From Anaerolineae bacterium (GTDB taxonomy: Bacteria; Chloroflexota; Anaerolineae; Promineifilales; Promineifilaceae): DNA of 64,000 nucleotides. Location: positions 62,001-126,000 of the forward strand of contig JAMLHW010000008.1 in assembly GCA_023954475.1 (NCBI GenBank), in the 5' to 3' direction. The position numbers were made by a program, and so were the translations under genes. The notes beneath the pieces are model-generated. The model did no database searches, was not told the origin of the DNA, and saw only the letters and a program-made list of their open reading frames with translations. Positions 52,543 to 62,182 of the stretch are shown here, piece after piece. Within the stretch, counting starts at the first letter, position 1, and each line of letters starts with the position of its first letter.

Positions 52543-55014
52543 TTACTTAATCGTCATTCGGCCGACTTCTACCCATGGGGCAGCGGCAACAATTACTTCA
52601 TCGAGAACGGCAAGCGGCTGCTTTGTAAAGGCATCGTACAAGCGCAATGTGGCTAACACCGTTTGTCCGGCGACAGCATTTGCTCCGGTTTTTACATTGC
52701 GTTGTTCACTCACTTGCGAACCGGAAATCCATTTCAACGTTGGAATCGCGCCCAAAGCCGGAATGCCGTCGTTTTGCGTCACCCAGGCCCAGGTTGTTTC
52801 GTCTGCTTCCAGTCCGATGAGAGCATTGCCGACGACATAATCGCGTGTTAAGGGTATTGAACTGCCAAAGTAGTTGGAAAAGACAACCGTGCGATTGGCT
52901 CGATACGTGTCGTCGGGAGCGAAGCTGTTGCCGTACCACACGATGCCCTGTCCAAACGGAATATAGTTGCAGGGCAGTTTGCAGTCACTCGCTCTCAAAG
53001 TCAACGAACCGATTTGTTGAAAGTTGCTGTCATATGTGGTTGTGACGAAACCGCCGTCCGCCAGTTGTGTATGGACGTAGAGTCTGGGGTGATTGGGATA
53101 GGTTAAATCCCAATCGTAGCCGCGCACCGTATCGCCGTTGGCAAGCTTCTCTATGACTGTGTTTTGTGTGAATGGCAATATCGACATCGGCGTCACCCTC
53201 AGGCGGGTCACCGAGACACGCGACGATGGGTTCTCCGTTGTGTCACCAACTGCGCTGCCTCCGATTGCGATGGTATGGATGTCGGGTATAGTGCCGGGGC
53301 GCGGCGTCAAACGGAAGCGTGTTAATGTCAATCCCTCCGGTTGGGCGCGAACGGTGAGATCATCCTGTGCCCATAATCTCCCATCGGCCGAAATAAGATG
53401 GGCAAACAATGTGGCGTCGGCGGTTTCGGTGAGTGGTTGCCAGGCTATGGTGAAATAGACGTCGCTCCAGATTTCGGCCGAATCGCGATCCAGCATATAA
53501 CCGACAACTTCAACGGCTTCATTCAATTGCGTAGAAAATGGTGTGAATGATGCCGGCAGCGTTACGCGCGGTGTCTGACTGTACAGAAAAGCGTCTCCCA
53601 ACGGCTCCGCAGGCGGCAAGGCGGCAAAGGCAAACTCGTCGAAATCGGTCGCTACCACATCGTGACCGGCTTGCAATGCGCCGGCAATTTCTGCTGCCCA
53701 GGTCTCGGCGTACGGTTCTGAACCTGGTTCAACATAGTCAATTGTCAGATCGGGCCGCCGCCCTTCCACTTGCTGCAAATACCACAAGGGTGTCACCCAA
53801 TGCCAATTAGCCAATACCATGGCGTTTTCCGGTGCGCCTTCCAGGATAACTGCTGCATAATTTTCGGCCGAATAATCATGGTGCAGATAGGTATAGCTAC
53901 TGCGATTTTGCACGCCTTGAAAAAAGGCGAGCGCCAATGCCGCTATGAGCAGCGATCCCGCTGCGATTTGCCATTTATCCCCAAGATCTACCCACCACCA
54001 CGACAACCCACAGCCAAATGCTATCACAGCGGGGATATAGGCAGGCAGCATGTACTCAACTGTTTGCGGGGCACGATAAATGGCTGTCACGAGCATATGT
54101 GACAGAAACGCGCCGCTCAACAAGACCGAAAGTCGCCAATCGGTCATGGTCACAACGATCAGCCCTAAGAGGATTCCCAGCAGCAGGATAGCTAGAAACT
54201 GAAATTGCAAAACGATCATCATGACCCGTAAACGGGCTAGCAGGATATCCGGCGCCGAAAATCCGAAAAAATCGCCACGAAAGCCAAGGGCGAGTACGTA
54301 ATTGAGAAACGCACCCAGCGTACGCAAATCCGGGTCTGTGAGCGGCAGATATAGTAAGGGTAACAATCCCAGTAAGCCCCACGGCAATGCCCGTCGCCAG
54401 CGATCCAGATGGCGCCGTCCATCGATCAGCCACAAGTACAGCATCCAGAATACGGCCATGAAGACAAGCGATAGGTGGTGGGTTATGCCAAAACCGACCG
54501 CTAGGGCGAAAGCGATCAACCAGCGCCGCTTGGCCGTTTCGCCTTCGGCATCGCGATAGCGAATGAGTGTATAGAAAGCCAGTGCCGCCAACAATGCAGT
54601 CAGCGCCCGAACGTTGGCGGTCGTTGCCTGCGACCACACTGTCGTGGCGGTGCCGAGTGCCACCGCAGAAATCAGAGCGGCCAGGTTCGATTGGGTGAGT
54701 TGGAATGTTGTCGCGTAGACGACGAGCAGCATCAGGACGGTAAAAACGACCGAAAGTAGGTTAACACGGTAGGCGATTGTCGGGCCAATCGGCAGCAAGG
54801 TCATAGCATGCGCCAGCAATGTATACAGCGCAAATCCCGGTGGGTGAGCGACACCGGGTTCGGCCGCCACGAGTTGGAATTCACCGCTGTCGGCGGGCAG
54901 TACGCCCGGCGCTAATGTCGACCAGTAGAGGACAGCAAAGGCAGCACCTGCCAGCACGAGCATGATGTGCACATTGTGATTCTTCCAACTGTATTGCAAC
55001 CGCTTCGAGATCAT
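52543..55014 (-). CDS. DUF2723 family membrane glycosyltransferase-like protein
   Basis: An 823-residue protein. The N-terminal part has about ten helices and the DUF2723 mark LAPGVLPADSGEFQLVAAEPGVAHPPGFALYTLLAH (residues about 33-68), where the acidic residues of the ADSGE region correspond to the catalytic pair of O-mannosyltransferase-like GT-C enzymes. From about 440 the protein is soluble and beta-rich, outside the membrane. A role in glycosylating lipid-linked or protein acceptors is likely. It leads the leftward operon that continues with DUF389, amidase and 2H phosphoesterase. Confidence 0.85.
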   Translation of the reverse strand: MISKRLQYSWKNHNVHIMLVLAGAAFAVLYWSTLAPGVLPADSGEFQLVAAEPGVAHPPGFALYTLLAHAMTLLPIGPTIAYRVNLLSVVFTVLMLLVVYATTFQLTQSNLAALISAVALGTATTVWSQATTANVRALTALLAALAFYTLIRYRDAEGETAKRRWLIAFALAVGFGITHHLSLVFMAVFWMLYLWLIDGRRHLDRWRRALPWGLLGLLPLLYLPLTDPDLRTLGAFLNYVLALGFRGDFFGFSAPDILLARLRVMMIVLQFQFLAILLLGILLGLIVVTMTDWRLSVLLSGAFLSHMLVTAIYRAPQTVEYMLPAYIPAVIAFGCGLSWWWVDLGDKWQIAAGSLLIAALALAFFQGVQNRSSYTYLHHDYSAENYAAVILEGAPENAMVLANWHWVTPLWYLQQVEGRRPDLTIDYVEPGSEPYAETWAAEIAGALQAGHDVVATDFDEFAFAALPPAEPLGDAFLYSQTPRVTLPASFTPFSTQLNEAVEVVGYMLDRDSAEIWSDVYFTIAWQPLTETADATLFAHLISADGRLWAQDDLTVRAQPEGLTLTRFRLTPRPGTIPDIHTIAIGGSAVGDTTENPSSRVSVTRLRVTPMSILPFTQNTVIEKLANGDTVRGYDWDLTYPNHPRLYVHTQLADGGFVTTTYDSNFQQIGSLTLRASDCKLPCNYIPFGQGIVWYGNSFAPDDTYRANRTVVFSNYFGSSIPLTRDYVVGNALIGLEADETTWAWVTQNDGIPALGAIPTLKWISGSQVSEQRNVKTGANAVAGQTVLATLRLYDAFTKQPLAVLDEVIVAAAPWVEVGRMTIK

Positions 55015-55190
55015 TGACGCGTATTATACCGTACGCGGTCTGCAAGCTGTAGCGGAACGCTTCAGCCGTCGAGGCCGCAGGCTTTGCGGAGTCGCATGCC
55101 AAATCGGGCCTCTGCATTCGTTTACCCATTTTGTGCTTGCGATCAGTATGTTATCAGCTTGGATAAGCATTGGAATGGGTGGCTTACAGC

Positions 55191-55219
55191 TTGACGCTGT
55201 GCTGCGTCATGCCTATACT
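55191..55219 (+). promoter_or_regulatory. Promoter of the thiamine operon
   Basis: TTGACG (55191-55196), a 17-base spacer and TATACT (55214-55219). The predicted start near 55226 puts the riboswitch at the very beginning of the transcript. Confidence 0.8.
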
Positions 55220-55242
55220 TCGTAATGAAAAAGTAGATAGTT

Positions 55243-55333
55243 GTCGCGGGAGCCTGGGCAAACCAGGCTGAGATTCCTCATTGGTGAGGTAAACCGTAGA
55301 ACCTGATCCAGGTCATGCTGGCGTAGGAAAGAC
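55243..55333 (+). ncRNA. TPP riboswitch (THI element)
   Basis: The conserved core is plain: GGGAGC, then GGCTGAGATT (pyrimidine-sensing arm, 55267-55276), the variable arm CCTCATTGGTGAGG, then ACCGTAGAACCTGATCCAGG and TCATGCTGGCGTAGGAAAG (diphosphate-sensing arm). GTC and GAC close helix P1. It binds thiamine diphosphate. A terminator lies 13 bases downstream, so control is probably by premature termination when TPP is abundant. It precedes thiB and fits the operon's role in thiamine uptake. Confidence 0.96.
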
Positions 55334-55345
55334 GAAAAGAAGTCA

Positions 55346-55379
55346 AAACGCCACTCGCCAGTCAGGGTGGCGTTTTTTT
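55346..55379 (+). terminator. Terminator of the TPP riboswitch expression platform
   Basis: AAACGCCAC and GTGGCGTTT pair over nine bases with a 12-base loop and run into seven T. It lies between the aptamer and thiB. The alternative antiterminator pairing was not worked out. Confidence 0.9.
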
Positions 55380-55418
55380 GTTGGTCATCCTGCTTGCGCG
55401 TGGCTGTGAGGGAAATCA

Positions 55419-56462
55419 ATGATTGTGAAAAAAGTCGTTTTGTCGCTTATGATGCTATTGTTTCTGGCAGGTTGTGGGCCTGATTCGGCCGAACCGGTGA
55501 CGTTGCGCCTGATGACACACGACAGTTTTGAGATCGGTGCAGAAACGCTGGACCAGTTTTCGGCCGAAACCGGCATCGCTGTCGAGATTTTCAAAGCCGG
55601 TGACGGTGGACAAATGGTCAATCAGGCTGTTCTCGCCAGAGACAATCCTCTCGCCGATGTCATGTACGGCGTCGACAATACATTTCTCAGCCGGGCGCTC
55701 GCCAACGATATTTTCCTGGCTTACGCATCGCCTGAGTTGGCTAACATCGACGACGCGCTCAAGGTCGATCCGCAAAATCGCGCTTTGCCGGTTGATTTTG
55801 GCGATGTCTGTCTGAATTACGATAAGGCGTGGTTTGCCCAATCTGAACTGGATCCGCCGGATTCGCTCGATGATTTGATCGATCCGGCGTATGCAGGATT
55901 GACCGTGGTGCAGAATCCGGCGACATCGACACCGGGTCTGGCATTTCTGTTTACAACAATTGGAGCCTATGGTGAGGATGGATTCGAGGCGTACTGGCAA
56001 GCGTTGAATGCGAATGATGTGCTGGTGACCAACGGTTGGGAAGATGCATATTGGGGACAATTCTCGGGTGCATCCGATGGTGATCGGCCGATTGTCGTCA
56101 GCTATGCCAGCAGTCCGCCGGCTGAGGTCCTCTTTGCCGAAGAGGAATTGAGCGAAGCGCCGACAGCTGCCGTTACGGCAGACGGCACCTGTTTTCGCCA
56201 GATCGAGTTTGTGGGAATTCTCAACGGTACGGCCCACGAAGCCGAAGCGCAGCAGTTAGTCGATTTCTTGCTCGGCCGGACATTTCAGGAAGATATTCCG
56301 TTGAACATGTTTGTCTATCCGGCCAATAATTCGGCCGAAATCCCCGGCATCTTCGGTGAGTATTCCGTCTTGCCCCAAAACCCGGTCACGCTGAATTACG
56401 ACACGATTGACCAGAATCGCGAGGCCTGGATACAGGCATGGACCGAAATCGTACTCCAGTGA
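55419..56462 (+). CDS. thiB: Thiamine ABC transporter substrate-binding lipoprotein
   Basis: A 347-residue lipoprotein: signal with lipobox LAGC (Cys19), then a type II periplasmic-binding fold. LRLMTHDSFEIGAETLDQF, GDGGQMVNQAVLARDNPLADVMYGVDNTFLSRA, PVDFGDVCLNYDKAWF and NGWEDAYWGQFSGASDGDRPIVVSYASSPPAEV match the ThiB/TbpA family, including the aromatic residues that stack on the pyrimidine. It captures thiamine or its phosphates for ThiPQ. It directly follows the TPP riboswitch. Confidence 0.94.
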   Translation: MIVKKVVLSLMMLLFLAGCGPDSAEPVTLRLMTHDSFEIGAETLDQFSAETGIAVEIFKAGDGGQMVNQAVLARDNPLADVMYGVDNTFLSRALANDIFLAYASPELANIDDALKVDPQNRALPVDFGDVCLNYDKAWFAQSELDPPDSLDDLIDPAYAGLTVVQNPATSTPGLAFLFTTIGAYGEDGFEAYWQALNANDVLVTNGWEDAYWGQFSGASDGDRPIVVSYASSPPAEVLFAEEELSEAPTAAVTADGTCFRQIEFVGILNGTAHEAEAQQLVDFLLGRTFQEDIPLNMFVYPANNSAEIPGIFGEYSVLPQNPVTLNYDTIDQNREAWIQAWTEIVLQ

Positions 56463-56612
56463 TGTGCTATAATCGACGCCGCAATTTTGCACGAGACGAC
56501 AGTTTTCCGGATCAGACGTTGACACGTTTGCCTGACTGAATTTGCAAATCGTCTTGATGTAATTGCCGTCTGTTTATCTAAACTGCAACTGCGTTGAAAT
56601 GCGCTAAATCAT

Positions 56613-58475
56613 ATGTTTGAAACGGCTCTTGTCATCGCTATTCTGGTTGTGGCCACCATACTGTTCATCACGGAATGGTTGCGTGTTGATGTCGTGGCGC
56701 TGGGCGTTGTCGTCGCGCTGATGTTGACGCGGGTGCTGACGCCGAGCGAAGCAACCGCCGGATTTAGTGATAGCTCTGTGCTGACCGTCGCCGCATTGTT
56801 TATCGTCGGCGGAGGCGTGATGCAGACCGGTCTGGCGGCTGTCGCTGGGCGACAGATCTTGCGCTGGGGCGGCACGGGTGAAGTGCGATTGCTCGTCGTG
56901 CTCATGATCGCGACGGCGTTTATGTCGGCGTTTATGAGCAGTACGGGCACTGTCGCCATTTTGCTGCCGGGTGTCATGATGCTGGCGCAGCGCGCACGCA
57001 TTAAGCCATCGCGGTTGTTGATTCCATTGTCGTTTGGCTCACTGCTTGGCGGTGCTCTGACGCTGATCGGCACGCCGCCCAACATTATCGTCAGCGACAC
57101 GCTGGCGGCAGCGGGGTATGCGCCATTCGGATTTTTTGCCTTTACGCCGATGGGGACAATTTTGCTGATCATCGGTGTGATTGCGGTAGTGACTTTCGGC
57201 CGAAAACTACTCCCTTCTCATCCGTCCGTCCTCGATACCGACGCCGTTGCCGATCAACAGCAGTTGGCCCAGGCATACGACCTGGACGACGATCTGTATC
57301 GCCTGCTAGTGCCGGTCACATCCACGCTGGCCGGTAAAACCATTGCCGATTCCCATCTTGGCAGCGATTATGATGTGACTGTTTTGAAGATTATGCGCAA
57401 GCCGCAACCTGAAAACGGCAAGCCGCTTGCGCTGCGTACTCAAGACCCGATTCACGATCAACCCGTTTTGGTTACTGCCCAAACACACGTCAGGGCTGAC
57501 GATACACTCATCGTTCGAGGTGATCGCGTCGACGTAGACAAAGCAGCTGCACACTGGGAGTTGCTGGTGCAGCCCGCTAAACCCAAAGACATCAAGGCAT
57601 TGGTTGGCAGGGATGTCGGCATCGCTGAAGTGTTGTTTCCGCCGCGATCGCAACTTTTGGGGCGGACGGTCGCTGATGCGCTCTTTGCCCAGCAATATGG
57701 CTTACAAGTCTTGGGCATTCATCGACCAGGGCGTGACGATCTCATCGATCCGCGCGGCGTGCGCCTGCAATTCGGCGACACGATCATTGTGCAGGGATCG
57801 TGGGACAACATTGCCCAGTTGAAAAAGCGGCGACGGCAATTTATCGTGCTCGGCGACCCGGAAACGATGGAAAGCCCGCCACATCGTGAACGCTCGTCAA
57901 TCGCGCTGATCATCATGCTCGCGATGGTGCTCGCCATGATCTTTGGCAGCTATACGACTGTTGTGGTGACGATGACGGCGGCTTTGGCCATGATCGTCTT
58001 TCGCTGTTTGACGATGGACGAGGCGTACCGCTCGATCAATTGGCCCAGCATCATTTTGATTGCCGGGATGATTCCGATGAGTACGGCGTTGGAGAAAGTA
58101 GGTGTCGTCGATGCAGCGGCTAACGGTTTGGTAGACACGCTGGGTGCTGTGGGGCCGATTGCTGTCATGGCTGGTTTGTTCGTGTTGACAGCCGGATTCA
58201 CTCAGGTCATTTCTAACACGGCGACGACGGTGATTGTCGCACCCATTGCGCTGACGGCGGCGCAATCGCTGGACGTGCAGCCACAAGCGTTTATGATGGC
58301 TGTGGCGATTGCGGCATCGATGGCATTTGCCACACCGGTTGCGTCGCCGACAAATACACTAGTCATGAGTGCGGGTAGTTATCGTTTCAACGATTTTGCG
58401 CGTATTGGTTTGCCGTTGCTTGTAATTTCGTTAATTGCATCGCTGATTTTCCTGCCGCTGTTGTGGCCGTTTTAA
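56613..58475 (+). CDS. SLC13/DASS-type transporter with two RCK_C (TrkA-C) domains
   Basis: A 620-residue membrane protein. Two transport repeats flank a soluble middle: helices up to about 205 with SDSSVLTVAALFIVGGGVMQTG, the SSTGTVA loop and GTPPNIIVSD; two TrkA_C domains (about 235-320 and 330-415); and helices from about 430 with TQVISNTATTVIVAPIA and SPTNTLVMSAGSYRF. The SNT-type signatures bind sodium and an anion such as sulfate, phosphate or dicarboxylate. It lies between thiB and thiP, 150 bases after thiB, and breaks an otherwise standard thiBPQ order. A TATAAT at 56468-56473 could be part of an own promoter. No TPP link is known for this family. Confidence 0.9.
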   Translation: MFETALVIAILVVATILFITEWLRVDVVALGVVVALMLTRVLTPSEATAGFSDSSVLTVAALFIVGGGVMQTGLAAVAGRQILRWGGTGEVRLLVVLMIATAFMSAFMSSTGTVAILLPGVMMLAQRARIKPSRLLIPLSFGSLLGGALTLIGTPPNIIVSDTLAAAGYAPFGFFAFTPMGTILLIIGVIAVVTFGRKLLPSHPSVLDTDAVADQQQLAQAYDLDDDLYRLLVPVTSTLAGKTIADSHLGSDYDVTVLKIMRKPQPENGKPLALRTQDPIHDQPVLVTAQTHVRADDTLIVRGDRVDVDKAAAHWELLVQPAKPKDIKALVGRDVGIAEVLFPPRSQLLGRTVADALFAQQYGLQVLGIHRPGRDDLIDPRGVRLQFGDTIIVQGSWDNIAQLKKRRRQFIVLGDPETMESPPHRERSSIALIIMLAMVLAMIFGSYTTVVVTMTAALAMIVFRCLTMDEAYRSINWPSIILIAGMIPMSTALEKVGVVDAAANGLVDTLGAVGPIAVMAGLFVLTAGFTQVISNTATTVIVAPIALTAAQSLDVQPQAFMMAVAIAASMAFATPVASPTNTLVMSAGSYRFNDFARIGLPLLVISLIASLIFLPLLWPF

Positions 58476-58586
58476 TGCACGATACTTTTCACACGATGTT
58501 GCAACAAGAGAATTCGGCCGAATTGCATTCCATGCTCGAGGCAATAGAGACTATGGCACTTGGTGAAACACATCGCTGATCGACCT

Positions 58587-60290
58587 ATGTTCAAGCGCAT
58601 CAATTGGCGGTCGTTGTGGTGGTTACTTCCCGGCATTCCGCTGGCTTTTTTTACTCTTTTTTACTTTTATCCCCTGCTCTCGATCTTCAATCTCAGCTTT
58701 ACGACAGACGGAAAACTCGATCTAAGCCCGCTCAACCAGCTTTTTTCTACATCGTACTATGCAGGATTGCTCTGGTTTACGACATGGCAAGCAGTCATAT
58801 CGACGCTGTTAACCTTGCTTTGTGCGTTGCCCGGTGCGTACGTGTTCGCCCGCTACCAGTTTCGCGGTAAAGGTACGTTACTCGCAGTGAGTACCCTGCC
58901 GTTTGTATTGCCAACGGTTGTCGTGGCTGCGGCGTTCACTGCGCTGTTCGGCCGATCAGGTGTTCTCAACGTCTGGCTGATGCAAGTGTTTGATTTGACA
59001 ACGCCTCCCATTCAGATTGAACAGACGATTTGGATCATCTTTTTGGCGCATATCTTCTTCAACTACAGTGTCGCGCTGCGCATGATCAGCAGTTACTGGT
59101 CTAATCTGGATCCCGATTTGGCGAACGCCGCGCAGTTGTTGGGCGCATCGCCGCAGCGTGCGTTCTGGACCGTTACGTTGCCGCTGCTGCGCCCGGCGGT
59201 GACGGCAGCGGCGGTTCTGGTATTTATTTTTTCGTTTACCAGTTTCGGCGTCATTCTCATTCTGGGTGGACCGCGCTTCGCCACGCTGGAAGTTGCCATT
59301 TACCGGCAAACGGCTTTTTTATTCAATCTACCTGTGGCGGCTGCACTCTCGATCATCCAGATTGCATTCACGTTTCTGTTGATGTGGCTGTATACACGGA
59401 CACAGTCACGCGTTAATCGGCCGAAACGGTTGCGGTCGGCGATGAGTACCGTTCGGCCGATAAGTACACGACGCGACCGCCTCATCGTCAGCTTCAATCT
59501 GGTATTTATGCTGGCACTGTTGGCGTTTCCGCTGGCTGCACTGGTCTTGCGCTCATTTGCCGGTCCTAATGGCTGGACAGCGCTGTACTATCGCGAACTG
59601 TTTGTCAATCGCCAGAACTCCCTATTTTTTGTGCCACCGGCGACAGCTGTATTCAATTCGCTGCTCTTTGCTGTTGCCACCGTTGTGCTTGCCGTCAGTT
59701 TGGGTCTCATGGTCACGATTGTTGTGGCCGGCAGCGGACGCCCGACACGGCGCCGCGGTACGGGTTGGGTAGGGCACTTGCTCGACCCGCTTTTTATGCT
59801 GCCGTTGGCGACATCGGCTGTTACTCTGGGTTTCGGCTACATCATTTCACTCGACAAACCGCCGCTCAATCTGCGCAGTTCAATTGTGCTCGTACCTATT
59901 GCGCACACATTGGTGGCAATGCCGTTTGTCATCCGCAGTACCTTGCCGGCCGTGCGCCGCATTGCGCCCAGTTTGCGCGAAGCTGCGGGAATGTTAGGCG
60001 CTGAACCACAGCGTGTCTGGCTGGAAATTGATTGGCCACTCATCCGGCGGGCGCTGCTGGTTGGTGCTGTGTTTGCCTTCACAGTCAGCATGGGTGAATT
60101 TGGCGCGACGCTGTTCATTGCACGTCCGCAAACGCCGACGATGCCGGTCGCCATTTTCCGCTTTCTCGGCCGACCCGGTGCGCTTAATTACGGGCAGGCA
60201 CTGGCAATGAGTACTCTGCTCATGCTGGTGTGTGCTGCCGGCTTTATCGTCATTGAACGTTTTCGCCTGGGCAACGAAGGGGAGTTTTAG
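58587..60290 (+). CDS. thiP: Thiamine ABC transporter permease
   Basis: A 567-residue permease with about 12 helices in two homologous halves. Each half keeps the ATPase-contact EAA loop: NAAQLLGASPQRAFWTVTLPLLRPA near 175-200 and REAAGMLGAEPQRVWLEIDWPLIRRA near 460-490. This double-length single-chain form is that of ThiP and FbpB. The start is taken as ATG 58587; TTG 58560 is also open, and neither has a good ribosome site. It starts about 110 bases after the SLC13 gene. Confidence 0.9.
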   Translation: MFKRINWRSLWWLLPGIPLAFFTLFYFYPLLSIFNLSFTTDGKLDLSPLNQLFSTSYYAGLLWFTTWQAVISTLLTLLCALPGAYVFARYQFRGKGTLLAVSTLPFVLPTVVVAAAFTALFGRSGVLNVWLMQVFDLTTPPIQIEQTIWIIFLAHIFFNYSVALRMISSYWSNLDPDLANAAQLLGASPQRAFWTVTLPLLRPAVTAAAVLVFIFSFTSFGVILILGGPRFATLEVAIYRQTAFLFNLPVAAALSIIQIAFTFLLMWLYTRTQSRVNRPKRLRSAMSTVRPISTRRDRLIVSFNLVFMLALLAFPLAALVLRSFAGPNGWTALYYRELFVNRQNSLFFVPPATAVFNSLLFAVATVVLAVSLGLMVTIVVAGSGRPTRRRGTGWVGHLLDPLFMLPLATSAVTLGFGYIISLDKPPLNLRSSIVLVPIAHTLVAMPFVIRSTLPAVRRIAPSLREAAGMLGAEPQRVWLEIDWPLIRRALLVGAVFAFTVSMGEFGATLFIARPQTPTMPVAIFRFLGRPGALNYGQALAMSTLLMLVCAAGFIVIERFRLGNEGEF

Positions 60291-60292
60291 CC

Positions 60293-61339
60293 GTGGATGC
60301 ACTCCTGAACGTCAATTCGCTGACGAAATCCTTTGACGATCACATTGCGCTGCGCAGCATCGATCTCGCCGTTGCCGCAGGGGAGATTGTCTGTTTGCTG
60401 GGGCCGTCCGGATGTGGCAAGACGACGTTGTTGCGCACAATTGCCGGTTTGACGCTGCCGGACTCCGGTACGGTTGCGTTTGCCGAACGCGATTTGGCGG
60501 CAGTTCCACCTCACAAACGCGACTTCGGTATGATGTTTCAGGATTTCGCGCTGTTTCCGCATAAAAGCGTCTATGAGAATGTGGCATTTGGACTGCGCAT
60601 GCGGGGTGATTCGGCCGAAAAAGTGCAGCAGCGCGTCGCCGAAATGCTGGAACTCGTCGACATGACTGCGTTTGCACAACGTCGCATTGAGCAGTTGTCG
60701 GGCGGTGAACAGCAGCGCGTGGCGCTAGCACGATCGCTGGCTCCCGGTCCGCGCCTGCTGATGCTCGATGAGCCGTTGGGTGCATTGGACCGGGCTTTGC
60801 GTGAACGCCTGATGCTCGAATTGCGGCGCATTCTCAAGCAGGTCGGTGTCACCAGTATCTATGTCACCCACGACCAAACGGAGGCATTTGCGATAGCGGA
60901 CCGCATTGTCATCATGCACGCCGGAAGAATTGAACAGATCGCCTCGCCAACCGTGTTGTATGAACATCCGGCAACAGCCACGGTGGCACGGTTTCTCGGT
61001 TTTTACAATGTGCTGCCGGCGACTATCGTTGCGTCAGGGGTAGTGGATAGCACTATCGGCCGATTTACCGTTTCGACTGCCGGCTATGAGGATGGAAATC
61101 GTGTCAATCTGCTGATCAAACCGGACGCAATCCAGGCGTTTCACGGCAACACAAGCCAAAACAGCCTTGTTGGTCGTGTCATCGCGCAATCATTTCGTGG
61201 TCGGTACGTGCAATTGTGGCTTGATTGCAGCGGTGTCACGTTGTTGTTCGAGCTTGGTTCCGTTACCGATCTGGCGGTTGATGAATCAGTGACAATAGCG
61301 CTCGCGTCTGATCGATTGTCTGTACTCCCCAGCGACTGA
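60293..61339 (+). CDS. thiQ: Thiamine ABC transporter ATP-binding protein
   Basis: A 348-residue ATPase starting at GTG 60293, two bases after the thiP stop and behind GGGGAG. Motifs: Walker A GPSGCGKTT (near 36), signature LSGGEQQRVALARSL, Walker B LLMLDEPLGALD, switch histidine in VTHDQTEA, and a C-terminal TOBE-like region from about 240. Classical ThiQ has about 230 residues, so the TOBE extension resembles FbpC/PotA-type ATPases. The riboswitch and thiB decide for thiamine rather than iron. Confidence 0.88.
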   Translation: MDALLNVNSLTKSFDDHIALRSIDLAVAAGEIVCLLGPSGCGKTTLLRTIAGLTLPDSGTVAFAERDLAAVPPHKRDFGMMFQDFALFPHKSVYENVAFGLRMRGDSAEKVQQRVAEMLELVDMTAFAQRRIEQLSGGEQQRVALARSLAPGPRLLMLDEPLGALDRALRERLMLELRRILKQVGVTSIYVTHDQTEAFAIADRIVIMHAGRIEQIASPTVLYEHPATATVARFLGFYNVLPATIVASGVVDSTIGRFTVSTAGYEDGNRVNLLIKPDAIQAFHGNTSQNSLVGRVIAQSFRGRYVQLWLDCSGVTLLFELGSVTDLAVDESVTIALASDRLSVLPSD

Positions 61340-61661
61340 CTACTTGCTCTTTCGGCCGAAAGAAACGCCTGCTCCTGTGCTACTGGTTGACTTTGTCGGC
61401 TGAACAGGTCAGATTATTCGGCATCTCACCGGCCACTAACGTGAAAATTGCGATCAAATACCTCTCTTCGCTAGTACCCTGCCCATAATCGTGCGTAAAC
61501 TCTCTGTTTGTAAGCACAATTGAAAGGTAAATTGCGTATGATGTTCGTAGCAATTCGCAGTAAGTTGACTTCGATCCGCATGTCGAATCGCCCCAGACAT
61601 TGAATTTGTTGGGCGTATCAAGCCATTTTCGTAGCTTTCGAACAGAAAGGTTAAAAAATGG

Positions 61662-61690
61662 TTGTAAAATGACTGCACAGTTTGTATAAT
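61662..61690 (+). promoter_or_regulatory. Promoter before the 91-residue protein and glgA
   Basis: TTGTAA (61662-61667), a 17-base spacer and a perfect TATAAT (61685-61690), 67 bases before the ATG at 61758. The preceding stretch 61340-61660 holds one TTCGGCCGAA site and no gene that I can see. Confidence 0.7.
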
Positions 61691-61757
61691 GAATTTTGTC
61701 GAATTTATGTCGGTCGGTCTCATTTAGTTGGCATCATAATTGGGTAAGGAACATGCA

Positions 61758-62033
61758 ATGGCAAACCAAGAAACTGTCGTCACAGTCATGGATGTCAATG
61801 CGCCGATACAAATAGCGCGCATTGCACTCAATGGATATAACATTCAGGCAGGTAACGTTTTCGGCCGAAGTGGAGCCATGCGTAGCTTCAAGGTTGTTTC
61901 CGGAGACGTATGGGAATTGTGGGATCGACAGTCACCCGCCGTCATACAGGATGAGCACGGAAATCGCTCTACCATTCGCATTTTTGCCATGCCGGCCGAA
62001 AAGAATTCATCCGGTTTCGTTGAATTTCTGTAG
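61758..62033 (+). CDS. Small hypothetical protein, 91 residues
   Basis: The ATG at 61758 follows AAGGA at good distance; an in-frame TTG at 61740 lacks a site. The sequence (MANQETVVTVMDVNAPIQI ... SFKVVSGDVWELWDRQSP) is soluble and beta-like, without membrane segment or known motif. It has its own promoter. It lies 149 bases before glgA and may share its transcript; a weak hairpin without T-tail (62082-62104) lies between. Two TCGGCCGA-like sites are inside or near, as in native genes. Confidence 0.65.
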   Translation: MANQETVVTVMDVNAPIQIARIALNGYNIQAGNVFGRSGAMRSFKVVSGDVWELWDRQSPAVIQDEHGNRSTIRIFAMPAEKNSSGFVEFL

Positions 62034-62182
62034 ACAACTTCCCAGATTGACCACCTTCTTGTACACTAGAGCCTCGACTTCGTCGGGGTTCTTTTGATCC
62101 CGACACCAGGGCTTGCGCACGGGCCGATCGACTTGTGAGTTGGTATGTTGCGCAACAAACTTGAGTGATTAAAGGATGTAGT

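Noticed and set aside
62082-62104. Terminator between the small protein and glgA
   Set aside because: GTCGGG and CCCGAC pair, but the stem is short and no T-run follows.
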